64,000 nt of DNA from [Clostridium] innocuum (GCA_012317185.1 CP048838.1:1116001-1180000); one strand, 5' to 3'; positions 24,007-33,433 are shown, counted from the first letter of the stretch. Program-made: numbers and translations. Notes: generated from the sequence alone by a model not told the origin.

Positions 24007-25863
24007 ATGAAATATCAGATTCATAAAGGAAGCAAATATTACGGTGCAACAACCGTATTTGAAAACATACAGTTTGAAATAAGAAATACTGAGAAAATCG
24101 CCATTGTCGGAAGAAACGGCTGCGGAAAGACAACGCTGCTGCGGGTGATTGCGGAAACGGAAGTACTGGATGCCGGAGAAATTCATAAGGAAAATAAACT
24201 GCGGATCGGTTATCTGGCACAGACGACCTTCACGGATGAGAATGTCATTGTGGAAGAAGAGATGGAGCAGGCCTTTGAACAGGTGAAGGCGGTTGGTAAA
24301 CGGCTGGAGGAGCTGAGTGAAAAAATGTGCAGCGACCACAGTGAAGCTGTGCTGAATGCCTATGCGGATGTACAGCAGCGCTTTGAAGAACTGGGCGGCT
24401 ATACCTATCGCAGTGAAATGATGACGATTTTTACAAAATTCGGGTTTCAGGAGGATGACCTCAAACGCCCGATCTCTACGTTTTCCGGTGGTCAGAAAAC
24501 ACGGCTGGCATTTGTGAAGCTACTGCTGAGCAAGCCGGATGTCCTGTTGCTGGATGAGCCGACCAACCATCTGGATATTGATACGATCGAGTGGCTGGAG
24601 GGATATGTGAAACGCTATCCCAAGGCAGTTATCCTCGTATCCCATGACCGTATGTTTCTGGATGATGTCGTGGATGTCGTCTATGAAATCGAATACGGTG
24701 TCATGCGGCGCTATCCGGGAAACTACAGCAATTACGTGAATGTGAAAAAAAGTGATCTGGAACAGCAGAAAAGTGCTTATATTCGCCAGCAGAAGGAAAT
24801 TCAGCGAATGGAGGAGCTGATTGAGAAGTTCCGGTATAAGAAAAATAAGGCTGCCTTTGCACAGTCAAAAATCAAATATCTGGATCGTATGGAGCGTATC
24901 GAGGATCCCAAAAGCAACGAGAAAAGCTTCAATGCCCGCTTTGTACCCAATGTAAAGGGTGGAAAACGGGTTCTGGAGGTACAGGATTTGACAATTGGCT
25001 ATGACCAGCCGCTATGTACCGTGAATCTGGAGGTTATGCAGTCTGCCAAGATTGCCGTGATCGGGCCAAACGGAAAAGGAAAATCAACCTTCATGAAAAC
25101 GCTGATGAAGCAGGTGAAGCCGCTGTCCGGCAGCTTTCTGCTCGGGCATCAGATCGAGGTTGGATATTTTGATCAGGAGCTTGCGCAGTTCAACAGTGCA
25201 AATACCGTGCTGGAAGAGGTATGGAACGACTTTCCGGATTTGAATCGCACCGAGGTGCGCACTGCACTGGGATGCTTTCTCTTTACCGGGGAAGAGGTTT
25301 TCAAAACCGTGGACTGCCTGTCCGGAGGAGAGAAGGTACGCCTGAGCTTTGTGAAGCTGATGCTGTCACACCCCAATTTCCTTTTAATGGATGAGCCGAC
25401 CAACCATCTGGATCTCATCGGTAAAGAGGCGCTGGAGGAATCCCTGAAGGATTATGAGGGCACGATGCTGTTTGTTTCCCATGACCGTTACTTTATAAGC
25501 AAGCTGGCTACCGCGATTCTGGTCATTGATGACGGTAAGGCAAGCTATTATCCGCTGACCTATGAGGAATATATGAACAGGGATAAGGCGCAGCCGGTGG
25601 AAAAGAAGCAGCAGCCGGAGAAAAAAGAAAGTGCAAAGCCGGAGCGCTACATCAATTACGGCAAGGAAATCAGTAAGCTGGAAAAAAAGATTGCGGTGAA
25701 GGAGGAGGAGCTGGAGGCTCTTCGTGAGCTGCGCTTTGAACCGGAGTACTACCACGATTATCATAAAATGCAGGAGCTGGATGAAAAAATTGATCTTATT
25801 CACAATGAAATTGAAAATCTGATGCAAAAGTGGGAAGAATACAGTGAGAAAGTAGAAAACTAA
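24007..25863 (+). CDS. ABC-F family ATPase, YdiF type
   Basis: About 618 residues with two ABC domains. Domain 1 has GRNGCGKTT, FSGGQKTRLAF and LLLDEPTNHLD; domain 2 has GPNGKGKST, LSGGEKVRLSF and LLMDEPTNHLD. No membrane segments are present. The interdomain linker is helical and charged, and a C-terminal coiled coil (about 540-618) completes a YdiF/Uup-like plan. These proteins bind the ribosomal E site and adjust translation. The start is ATG 24007 behind GAAGGTGGAG; ATG 24004 is equally possible. Confidence 0.92.
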   Translation: MKYQIHKGSKYYGATTVFENIQFEIRNTEKIAIVGRNGCGKTTLLRVIAETEVLDAGEIHKENKLRIGYLAQTTFTDENVIVEEEMEQAFEQVKAVGKRLEELSEKMCSDHSEAVLNAYADVQQRFEELGGYTYRSEMMTIFTKFGFQEDDLKRPISTFSGGQKTRLAFVKLLLSKPDVLLLDEPTNHLDIDTIEWLEGYVKRYPKAVILVSHDRMFLDDVVDVVYEIEYGVMRRYPGNYSNYVNVKKSDLEQQKSAYIRQQKEIQRMEELIEKFRYKKNKAAFAQSKIKYLDRMERIEDPKSNEKSFNARFVPNVKGGKRVLEVQDLTIGYDQPLCTVNLEVMQSAKIAVIGPNGKGKSTFMKTLMKQVKPLSGSFLLGHQIEVGYFDQELAQFNSANTVLEEVWNDFPDLNRTEVRTALGCFLFTGEEVFKTVDCLSGGEKVRLSFVKLMLSHPNFLLMDEPTNHLDLIGKEALEESLKDYEGTMLFVSHDRYFISKLATAILVIDDGKASYYPLTYEEYMNRDKAQPVEKKQQPEKKESAKPERYINYGKEISKLEKKIAVKEEELEALRELRFEPEYYHDYHKMQELDEKIDLIHNEIENLMQKWEEYSEKVEN

Positions 25864-25879
25864 GAAAGAAGGGATTCAC

Positions 25880-26878
25880 TTGAAGGTTTTTGAAAAAAAC
25901 AAGCTGGGGCATATGGAGCTGAGCAATCGCATCGGAGTACCTGCCATGTGTACCTATATGGTGAAAACAAAGGATGGTGTGGGAAATCTGCATCATGTTG
26001 CGCATTATGATACGCTTGCCAAGGGGCGGCCGGCCTTTATCGTGCAGGAAGCTACGGCAGTAAATGCCCACGGCTATATCAATGATGAATGTCTGGGGAT
26101 CTTTACACCGAGGCAGCGGCAGATTCTGAAGGATATTGTGGATTGTGTTCATGCCTATGGTGTGAACATCGGTATTCAGTTAAATCACGCCGGAATGAAA
26201 AATACCTTTGGTAATCAGAAGTATGGACCGATGGAGCAGGGGGATGTCATCTCTCTGGATGAGGATGGTATCAATGAGCTGATTGTGAATTTTGAATTCG
26301 CAAGCCGCTGGGCACGGGAGCTTGGATATGATTTTGTGGAGGTGCATGCCGCCCACGGGTATCTGATTAACCAGTTTTTATCTCCGCTCACCAATCAGCG
26401 CAGCGATGCTTATGGGCAGGACCGTACCCTTCTGCTTCGCCGTATCGTGGAGGGCTGCCGGGATAATTTTGAGGGAGATATCGTGGTTCGTATCTCTGCC
26501 GAGGAATATGAAGCCGGTGGTCTGCATCCGGAAGATATGAAGTCAACGGTACAGGTGATTGAGGAAGCCGGAGCTGCTGCGATTTCCGTATCCAGCGGCG
26601 GGTTGAATACAGGAGCTGTACATGCGTACCCGCTGTATCAGATACCCTATGCGGAAACAATCCGTACCATGACGACGTTACCGGTCATGGGGGTTGGCTG
26701 TATTACCAAAGAATCAGAAATCAGTCAGATCCTGCAGGAGGAGCGCTGTGATTATGTGCTTCTCGGGCGGAAATTACTGCGTGATCCGTTTTTTCTGTTG
26801 AAATGGCAGGATGAGCTGGGATTGCTTCGTGAGGAAGAAATCGGTCAGTGTCTGTATCGTGGAATCCATATGAAATAA
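25880..26878 (+). CDS. NADH:flavin oxidoreductase, Old Yellow Enzyme family (YqjM-like)
   Basis: A 332-residue FMN-dependent TIM barrel. PAMCTYM near the N-terminus has the Cys typical of YqjM-type enzymes; QLNHAG supplies a substrate-binding His; HAAHGYLINQFLSPLTNQRSD-type sequence is the OYE signature. FMN phosphate binding is expected at VGCIT and LLGRKLLRDP. It reduces activated C=C bonds with NAD(P)H. Start TTG 25880 follows AAGAAGGGA. It may be co-transcribed with the ABC-F gene 16 nt upstream. Confidence 0.92.
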   Translation: MKVFEKNKLGHMELSNRIGVPAMCTYMVKTKDGVGNLHHVAHYDTLAKGRPAFIVQEATAVNAHGYINDECLGIFTPRQRQILKDIVDCVHAYGVNIGIQLNHAGMKNTFGNQKYGPMEQGDVISLDEDGINELIVNFEFASRWARELGYDFVEVHAAHGYLINQFLSPLTNQRSDAYGQDRTLLLRRIVEGCRDNFEGDIVVRISAEEYEAGGLHPEDMKSTVQVIEEAGAAAISVSSGGLNTGAVHAYPLYQIPYAETIRTMTTLPVMGVGCITKESEISQILQEERCDYVLLGRKLLRDPFFLLKWQDELGLLREEEIGQCLYRGIHMK

Positions 26879-26883
26879 TGTAG

Positions 26884-26907
26884 AAACAGTCTTCGGACTG
26901 TTTTTTT
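26884..26907 (+). terminator. Terminator after the OYE gene
   Basis: AAACAGTC-TTCG-GACTGTTT with T7; a compact UUCG-capped hairpin. Confidence 0.9.
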
Positions 26908-26974
26908 CTGGAAAACTGGCAGCATGTGTCAAATTTGAAACAGCGGATATTGTAATATACAGACAGGTGATGGT

Positions 26975-27115
26975 ATGTATTTGATAAAACTGTGCGAATT
27001 TACAGATGCCCTACTTTTTAACAATTATATAGGGGAAGGAACAGGATTGGATACAAAATCAGCTGTGCAGATGGTGGGTATTTATTACAGGATGTCTTGT
27101 AATGGAATGCAATGA
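26975..27115 (+). CDS. Possible small protein, 46 residues
   Basis: ATG 26975 has the good ribosome site AGGTGATGGT (26965-26974). The product begins MYLIKLCEFTDALLFNNYIG and ends at TGA 27115. No family is recognised. It lies in an otherwise empty 370-base gap before the FtsZ-like gene and has no clear promoter. It may be a leader peptide, a small protein or chance. Confidence 0.35.
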   Translation: MYLIKLCEFTDALLFNNYIGEGTGLDTKSAVQMVGIYYRMSCNGMQ

Positions 27116-27251
27116 TAAACGTATTTTTGTACAGGTGCTGAAAATGAGGTTGGCAGGGGATACAGCAGTATCGTCTTACTACATAATGAAAGGTGTGCGT
27201 TTTATTTACATCATGTGTTATGATATCTGTCTGAAAGATAAAGGAGATTCT

Positions 27252-28169
27252 ATGGGAAAGGTCACAATTAAAATTTTTGGTATCGGTGATGGCGGGAATA
27301 CTATCATCCGCCATATGCTGCAGCATAGACTGCACGGTGTGGAATATATTGCGGTCAATACCAATCGGCTTGCTTTGCTGCAGCTTTCACAGGAGCATAA
27401 ACTATTGATTGGAGAAAAGCAGACGAAAGGATATGGGACAGGAGCAGATTCTTTATTGGGCAAGCGTGCAGCAATCGAGGCGAAGGAGGAAATCTGTAAA
27501 AGAATGAAGGGTGCGGATATGATACTGTTATGTGCCGGTCTTGGGGGCGGTACAGGGAGTGGAGCACTTCCGGTATTTGCACAGCTTGCCAGAGAGCTGC
27601 ATGCGCTGACCATTGCGTTTGTAACGCTGCCCTTTCCCTTTGAAGGAAAAAAACGCATGCGCACTGCCATGGCATCTATGGAAGAAATATATTCGTACAC
27701 GGATACCTGCATTACGCTCTCTAACCGTCATATCCTTCAGCATCTTGGCAATGCTCCGATCACCAGTGCATTTTCCACAGCAAACAGCATCATTCAGCAG
27801 GGAATACAGGCACTGTACGAGCTGATTACCATTCCTGTTTACATCAATATTGATTACGCGGATATCTGTACAACGATGGAAAAACAGAAGCACGGGTTTA
27901 TCGGCGTCGGATATGGAAGCGGGAATCGGAAAGGGGAAGATGCAGTCAAGGAAGCTTTATCCGCAAGTCTTTTAGAACATGACATCAGGGGACTGCATCA
28001 CGCGATTGTTCACATATGCGGTAACAGTGAGCTGACATTGGAGGAGGTTCAGCAAATTGTCAATTTCATACATACGGAGGCTGGTGGTGCACTGGATATC
28101 ATATTCGGCATGGCAATCAATGATAGTTTAAAGGACGAGGTCATTGTAACGATTCTTGCGGCAGGATGA
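27252..28169 (+). CDS. FtsZ-family GTPase without C-terminal tail
   Basis: A 305-residue tubulin/FtsZ fold protein. The start is ATG 27252, six bases after AAGGAG; the frame is open 50 codons further up without a ribosome site. The nucleotide site is intact: IKIFGIGDGGN, AVNTN, AGLGGGTGSG, PFPFEGKKRMR, and the catalytic T7 loop NIDYAD. The protein ends at the core (VIVTILAAG) with no linker or D-I-P-x-F-L-type tail for FtsA, SepF or ZipA. It is not in a dcw cluster. It is either a divergent main FtsZ or a paralogue with another job; I favour a paralogue. Confidence 0.82.
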   Translation: MGKVTIKIFGIGDGGNTIIRHMLQHRLHGVEYIAVNTNRLALLQLSQEHKLLIGEKQTKGYGTGADSLLGKRAAIEAKEEICKRMKGADMILLCAGLGGGTGSGALPVFAQLARELHALTIAFVTLPFPFEGKKRMRTAMASMEEIYSYTDTCITLSNRHILQHLGNAPITSAFSTANSIIQQGIQALYELITIPVYINIDYADICTTMEKQKHGFIGVGYGSGNRKGEDAVKEALSASLLEHDIRGLHHAIVHICGNSELTLEEVQQIVNFIHTEAGGALDIIFGMAINDSLKDEVIVTILAAG

Positions 28170-28302
28170 GCCTCTTAAAAAATATTTACAGGAAGTATAG
28201 CAATGAAAGCAGCTAGAAGAAAATCTATATATTCTATGTATACATTCATGAATTCCTGCATAATTCCTTTCATTCTGCACACGATAACAGCAGGTGATGC
28301 AA

Positions 28303-29721
28303 ATGAAAAAGGAATATGAGAAACTGAACACCCGCCTGAAAGAACAAATGCAGACGGATTTAAACTTTGATATCGTTGTAAAACCGCTGCTCGTACAGGG
28401 AATCCATATGAATCTGTACTTTGTGGACGGCTTTGCTAAGGATGAAATACTGGAAAAGATGATGGAATTTCTATTAAAAGCCGATTTACAGAAATGCGTG
28501 GAAACACAGGATATTCAGACCTTCTGCGACTCCTGGCTCTCCTATCTCGAGGTGGATGTGCAGCCGGATTTTGCGGCGATGATTACATCTGTTTTAAGCG
28601 GCAGTGTCCTGATGATCGTAGAAGGCTATGAGGAAGGTATTGTGATTGATGCCAGAACGTATCCCACACGCAGTATGCAGGAGCCGGAGGATGATAAGGT
28701 GCTGCGCGGCAGTCGGGACGGCTTTGTGGAAACACTGATTTTCAATACAGCCTTAATACGGCGAAGAATCCGCGATACACATCTGCGAATGGAATACCAT
28801 ACGCTGGGCTCTATGAGCAAAAGTGATATTGTGCTGTGCTATATGGATGGACTGGCTGATAAGGATTTGCTGGATGATATCCGCAATAAGCTGTCGGAAA
28901 TCCATGTGGAGGCGCTGACCATGGCACAGGAGAGTCTTGCTGAAGCACTGGTACCGCACAAATGGCTGAATCCATTTCCCAAGGTTCGCTATACAGAGCG
29001 TCCGGATGCGGCCAGCAGTAATATTCTGGAGGGAAAGGTCATTTTAATGATTGACAACTCGCCCAGTGTGCTCATCCTGCCGACCAGCTTTTTTGACTTC
29101 ATACAGGAGGCACAGGACTATTATCTGCCACCGATTACCGGAAGCTATCTGCGCATCGTACGCATTCTGGTGTTTTTCCTGACACTGCTTGTCACACCCA
29201 TCTGGTACTATCTCAACTGCAATCCGCAGCTGACACCGGACTGGCTCAGCTTTGCGATGATACAGGACCATATGAATCTGCCGATCATCGTGCAGTTTCT
29301 GGTGCTGGAATTCGGTATTGATGCTCTGAAGATGGCATCTCTCAACACCCCAAGCTCCCTGAACAGCTCCTTCAGTATCATCGGTGCACTGATCCTGGGG
29401 GATTTTGCAGTGAATGCAGGCTGGCTGGCACCGGAAATTATCCTGTATATGGCATTTGTGGCACTTGCGAACTTCACGCAGCCAAGCTATGAGCTGGGCT
29501 ATGCGATCAAATTCATGCGTGTGATGCTGCTGGTGCTTACGGCGATTTCACCGGTTTGGGGCTTCTGGCTCGGTATCGCACTTATGCTGATTATCATGGC
29601 AAGCAACCGCACCGTGACAAACACCTCCTATTTCTATCCGCTGTTCCCGTTCAATCCACATGATTTCAAAATGATATTCGCACGAAAAAAGCTGCGCGGG
29701 AAAAGCAGCAGCCGTTCCTGA
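28303..29721 (+). CDS. Spore germination protein, GerA family (GerAA/SpoVAF type)
   Basis: About 472 residues: a soluble N-terminal region (to about 285), then several membrane segments to about 450. Conserved family stretches are GSRDGFVETLIFN-like sequence, TLGSMSKSDIVLCYMDGLAD, and VRYTERPD..ILEGKVILMIDNSP, followed by LPPITGSYLRI. GerA receptors sense nutrients in dormant spores; SpoVAF is a related subunit. No B or C subunit genes are nearby, which favours a SpoVAF-like orphan. ATG 28303 follows AGGTGA. It is the best evidence here that the organism sporulates. Confidence 0.88.
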   Translation: MKKEYEKLNTRLKEQMQTDLNFDIVVKPLLVQGIHMNLYFVDGFAKDEILEKMMEFLLKADLQKCVETQDIQTFCDSWLSYLEVDVQPDFAAMITSVLSGSVLMIVEGYEEGIVIDARTYPTRSMQEPEDDKVLRGSRDGFVETLIFNTALIRRRIRDTHLRMEYHTLGSMSKSDIVLCYMDGLADKDLLDDIRNKLSEIHVEALTMAQESLAEALVPHKWLNPFPKVRYTERPDAASSNILEGKVILMIDNSPSVLILPTSFFDFIQEAQDYYLPPITGSYLRIVRILVFFLTLLVTPIWYYLNCNPQLTPDWLSFAMIQDHMNLPIIVQFLVLEFGIDALKMASLNTPSSLNSSFSIIGALILGDFAVNAGWLAPEIILYMAFVALANFTQPSYELGYAIKFMRVMLLVLTAISPVWGFWLGIALMLIIMASNRTVTNTSYFYPLFPFNPHDFKMIFARKKLRGKSSSRS

Positions 29722-29751
29722 AACTTTTGCTTCCATAATCTGCGAAACGTG

Positions 29752-29788
29752 TTACCATATGCATGAGGATGTGATTTGCATATGGTAA
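29752..29788 (+). promoter_or_regulatory. 12-bp inverted repeat over a start codon
   Basis: TTACCATATGCA (29752-29763) and TGCATATGGTAA (29777-29788) are perfect complements around a 13-nt loop. The loop holds the ribosome site GAGGATGTGAT and the right arm contains the ATG of the next gene. In RNA it would form a strong stem that buries the start codon; in DNA it could be a repressor site. Confidence 0.75.
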
Positions 29789-30132
29789 AAACAATACAGG
29801 ATAATATACTGGCACATTGTATGGAGCTGGCGCTGATGCCTGCTTTGCTGTACAGCTATCGCGACGGCGGTGTTCTGTACTGGATCGTATTGATTTTGAT
29901 GGATGACTATATATTGAGGCATCAGGATGTGAAGGGACTGCTGCCGCTGTGGGGGGATGCACGCTATAAAAAGGATATCCGTCTGCTGCTGATTCTGGAG
30001 GGCTGTATGCTGGCAGGTATTGTGATCATCGCCTTTAAAAACTGGCAGGTTTCCGCGATTCTGCTTGTGAATGACCTGATTCTTGATTTTATCGGTATAT
30101 TTGGACAGTATAATACAAAGAAAAACAAATAG
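29782..30132 (+). CDS. Small membrane protein of unknown function
   Basis: About 116 residues with three hydrophobic segments (roughly 12-38, 68-87 and 90-108) and a Lys-rich C-terminus. I do not recognise a family. The start codon sits in the arm of a perfect inverted repeat, so translation may be gated. TTG 29776 is an alternative start just before it. It lies 60 nt after the GerA-type gene, with pfp and its own promoter following. Confidence 0.7.
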   Translation: MVKTIQDNILAHCMELALMPALLYSYRDGGVLYWIVLILMDDYILRHQDVKGLLPLWGDARYKKDIRLLLILEGCMLAGIVIIAFKNWQVSAILLVNDLILDFIGIFGQYNTKKNK

Positions 30133-30136
30133 GAAC

Positions 30137-30165
30137 TTTAAAAATAGCGGATTATGTGCTAAAAT
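30137..30165 (+). promoter_or_regulatory. pfp promoter
   Basis: TTTAAA (30137-30142), 17 bp, TAAAAT (30160-30165), with TG one base before the -10 (extended -10). Confidence 0.72.
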
Positions 30166-30204
30166 AATGCCGTAATGTTAAATGTTAATAGGAGGAATTA
30201 TAAC

Positions 30205-31410
30205 ATGGCAAATTGTTTAGTTGCACAGTCTGGTGGACCAACTACCGTTATTAACGCTTCTTTGGCAGGTGTGGTACGCGCAAACCAGTTGAACCCTGTA
30301 TATGACCACGTATATGGTGGATTAAATGGTATTGAAGGAATTCTGGAAGACCGTTTATACGATCTGACAAACATGAGCGAGTACGAAAACAGACTTCTGC
30401 GTCAGACGCCGTCTTCTGCACTTGGAAGCTGCCGCTACAAGCTGAAGAGAAACGATGAAACAGATTACCGCAAGCTGGTTGAAATCATGGACAAGCATGA
30501 TATCGAAATTCTGTTCTATATCGGCGGAAATGATTCCATGGATACTGTTGATGCACTGAGCCAGTGGGCGAAGGCAAACAATATCGACAAGCGTTTTGTT
30601 GGTATTCCAAAAACAGTAGACAATGACCTGATGGTTACTGACCACTGTCCGGGATTCGCTTCAGGAGCTAAATTTGCTAATGAAGTTGTAAACGCTACTT
30701 GGCTGGACTACAACGTATATACACGTGAAGAAGTATTTATTCTGGAAACAATGGGTAGAGATGCAGGATGGCTTGCAGGATCTACAGTTGTTACCGGAAG
30801 AGTTGACCTGATCGTTCTGCCTGAGGTTGATTTCGATAAGGAAAAATTCCTTGCACAGGTTAAGAAATGCATGGATGAAAAAGGAAAATGCTACATCGTT
30901 ACAAGTGAGGGTGCTCACTATGCAGACGGTACATACATTGCAGCCGGTGAAGCTGTAAATGACGGTTTCGGACACGCTGTATTAGGTGGTGCCGGTGAAA
31001 ACCTGAAAAATATGATTCTGGAAGCTGGTATCGCTCCTCGTGCTAAGGTGCAGGATCTGAGTACTGCAGCAAGAAGCTCCAACTTCGCACAGTCACTGGT
31101 TGACGTTACAGAAGCATTTGAGCTGGGTATGTCAGCACACAACAGAAGTGCTGATGGCAAATTTACAGGACACGTAGTTGCCGTACAGAGAGAATATGTG
31201 GATGGAAGATATAATGCAAAATTCATCTCCGGACCTGCTGAAAACTTCGCTAACCATGTAAAACATGTACCTGTTGAGTGGATTCTGCCGGATTACCAGG
31301 GTCTGACACAGGAATTCTATGACTACATCACACCACTGATTCAGGGTGAGCCTACACTGATCATGGAAAACGGAATTCCTAAGACAATCGTTCCTTTCAA
31401 CAAACGATAA
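30205..31410 (+). CDS. pfp: 6-phosphofructokinase, pyrophosphate-dependent type
   Basis: About 401 residues; ATG 30205 follows AGGAGGAATT. The phosphoryl-donor motif is YIGGNDSMD and the catalytic loop is PKTVDND. ATP enzymes have GGDGS and PGTIDND; Asp in place of the second Gly and Lys in place of Gly are marks of PPi-dependent enzymes. It would make the committed glycolytic step reversible and save ATP. FILETMGRDAGWLA is the fructose-6-phosphate site. Codons are more strongly biased than in neighbours, as expected for a highly expressed gene. Confidence 0.9.
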   Translation: MANCLVAQSGGPTTVINASLAGVVRANQLNPVYDHVYGGLNGIEGILEDRLYDLTNMSEYENRLLRQTPSSALGSCRYKLKRNDETDYRKLVEIMDKHDIEILFYIGGNDSMDTVDALSQWAKANNIDKRFVGIPKTVDNDLMVTDHCPGFASGAKFANEVVNATWLDYNVYTREEVFILETMGRDAGWLAGSTVVTGRVDLIVLPEVDFDKEKFLAQVKKCMDEKGKCYIVTSEGAHYADGTYIAAGEAVNDGFGHAVLGGAGENLKNMILEAGIAPRAKVQDLSTAARSSNFAQSLVDVTEAFELGMSAHNRSADGKFTGHVVAVQREYVDGRYNAKFISGPAENFANHVKHVPVEWILPDYQGLTQEFYDYITPLIQGEPTLIMENGIPKTIVPFNKR

Positions 31411-31428
31411 GATTATACATGAACAGCA

Positions 31429-31468
31429 AAAAGGATGTGTTCTCATATTGAGAGCATCCTTTTTTTCT
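31429..31468 (+). terminator. pfp terminator
   Basis: AAAGGATG..CTC pairs with GAG..CATCCTTT and is followed by T7. Confidence 0.88.
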
Positions 31469-31589
31469 GCAGCTGCCTGGGAGCGAAAGGGTGTCCATAT
31501 ATAATGCACAAATTTATCATTTTGTCTGAAAATAAAGTGATACATAGCATGCTAATGCATTTGGTTTCATAAAAATGACGGTTTTCTTT

Positions 31590-31671
31590 CATGAAAATGT
31601 AAACAAAAATGACATTTTCGTGTGAAAGTGAGAGTTAAAATATTGTATTTCTATGTGAATTACGATATAAT
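31590..31671 (+). promoter_or_regulatory. opp promoter with upstream dyad
   Basis: TTGTAT (31643-31648), 17 bp, TATAAT (31666-31671). A 10-bp inverted repeat, CATGAAAATG (31590-31599) and CATTTTCGTG (31613-31622), lies just above with one mismatch and a 13-bp gap. Its position suits a regulator of peptide uptake, identity unknown. Confidence 0.68.
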
Positions 31672-31705
31672 AAGGTCATTATCAGGAATGATAGGAGGGA
31701 ATTAG

Positions 31706-33406
31706 ATGAAAAAGCTATTCAAAGTGATGGCCGCAGCAGCATGTGCGCTTTCACTGACAGCCTGTGGAGGATCTTCTAAAAAAAGTGATACATTAGTTGT
31801 AGGAGCTGAGGAACTTACAGGAACATTTTCACCATTGTACTACACTGGTGCTTACGACGGATACGTAATCGATCTGGTGTACAACAAATTGATGGAGTAT
31901 GACGTGGATGGTAATTTACAGCCTTCTCTGGCAGAAAAAACGGACGTTGCCAAGGATGGTAAAACAATTACATTCAATCTGAGAAAGGGTGTTAAGTTCT
32001 CAGACGGAAGCGACTTTACAGCAAAGGATGTTGAATTCTCATACAAGGTAGTTTCAGATCCAAGCTATACAGGACGTTTCATCTCTACTTGCCAGTATCT
32101 GGAAGGATACAAGCAGTACAACAACAAAAAGAACAAGGAAGAACCAGATTATCCTGGTATCGAAGTGAAGGACGATTATACTGTCGTATTCCACTTCACA
32201 GAAGCAAGAAACGATAATCTGCAGAGTTTGATGAACATCAGTGTTATCAGCTCTAACCAGTTTAAGGATTCCTATGCTTACAAGAAAACAAAACCAATTC
32301 AGGATGCTGTAGGTAAACCAATCGGAACCGGACCATACGTATTGGACAAATGGGAAGCCGGTACAGGTGCTTCTCTGAAAAAGAATGAGAAATACTGGGG
32401 CGATGATTACAAGGGTATTGCAAATGTCATTATCAAACCGGTAAAGATGGAAACGGAATATCAGGAACTGAAATCCGGCAATATCGACCTGCTGGCAGGA
32501 CAGATTGAGCCTAAGAAAATCGGACCTGCTTCCAACAACGAGGATCTGACAATCAACCACTACCCACGTGGTGGTATGGGTTACATCACTTACAACACAG
32601 TAAATGGTGCAACAAGTGAAAAAGAAGTACGTCAGGCACTGTCTTACGCATTCGACCGTCAGTCTTTCGTGAATTCTTACTATGAATGCAAGGACTGCAA
32701 GGATCTTGATGGTGTAGAAATCGGTTATGTACCAACAACTTGGAACAACCCAATCTCTAAGCTTGGTAAAGTTATCACAGGCGAGGAAAAGGTTGACGGC
32801 TTAACAAACTACAGCTATGACATCGAAAAGGCTAAAAAGCTTCTGGATGATGCAGGATGGAAAGTCGGAGCTAGCGGATTCCGTGAAAAAGACGGACAGA
32901 AGCTGGAAATCAAAATCATGGCAATCAAAGATCATGATATCCTGAACAACCTGATCCCTATGTGGAAAAAGGCTTGGGGTGAAGAGCTGAAAGCTGATGT
33001 TAAGGTTGCAACTGTTGACTTCAACACACTGATGGATAAAGTATACTATGACAAGAACATTGAAGAATGGAACGTTTACTTCATGGCTACTTCTTTCACA
33101 GATGATACAATGTCAGGTGCTGTAACGAACTTTGATTCCAAATATGTTGGTGATGGTCTGGACAACACAAGCCGTCTGAAAGACGAGAAGCTGGATAGTC
33201 TGATGGATGCTGCATTGACAGAAATGGATATGGATAAAGCAAAAGACAAATGGGTAGAGGCTCAGAAACAGGTAAATGAAGACGTTTCTGCACTGCCTGT
33301 ATATGGTAACACTTACTTTGACTTCTACAACAAGAAGATCAAGAACCTGAAGACAAGTGCACTGTACCAGTGGACACATGGTCTGAGGGATGCTACAATC
33401 GAGTAA
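31706..33406 (+). CDS. oppA: Oligopeptide ABC transporter, substrate-binding lipoprotein
   Basis: A 566-residue SBP family-5 protein. The signal peptide MKKLFKVMAAAACALSLTAC ends in a lipobox (LTAC), so Cys20 is lipidated and the protein sits on the outer membrane face. The SBP_bac_5 pattern is clear: ITFNLRKGVKFSDGSDFTAKDVEFS. AGGAGGGA precedes the ATG. It delivers peptides to OppBC. A hairpin after its stop probably lowers read-through to the permease genes, giving excess binding protein. Confidence 0.93.
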   Translation: MKKLFKVMAAAACALSLTACGGSSKKSDTLVVGAEELTGTFSPLYYTGAYDGYVIDLVYNKLMEYDVDGNLQPSLAEKTDVAKDGKTITFNLRKGVKFSDGSDFTAKDVEFSYKVVSDPSYTGRFISTCQYLEGYKQYNNKKNKEEPDYPGIEVKDDYTVVFHFTEARNDNLQSLMNISVISSNQFKDSYAYKKTKPIQDAVGKPIGTGPYVLDKWEAGTGASLKKNEKYWGDDYKGIANVIIKPVKMETEYQELKSGNIDLLAGQIEPKKIGPASNNEDLTINHYPRGGMGYITYNTVNGATSEKEVRQALSYAFDRQSFVNSYYECKDCKDLDGVEIGYVPTTWNNPISKLGKVITGEEKVDGLTNYSYDIEKAKKLLDDAGWKVGASGFREKDGQKLEIKIMAIKDHDILNNLIPMWKKAWGEELKADVKVATVDFNTLMDKVYYDKNIEEWNVYFMATSFTDDTMSGAVTNFDSKYVGDGLDNTSRLKDEKLDSLMDAALTEMDMDKAKDKWVEAQKQVNEDVSALPVYGNTYFDFYNKKIKNLKTSALYQWTHGLRDATIE

Positions 33407-33433
33407 AGTTAAGTAGTAAACTGTAAAGTGTTC

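Noticed and set aside
27102..27251. Extension of the FtsZ-like protein
   Set aside because: No FtsZ similarity or ribosome site; AAGGAG marks ATG 27252.
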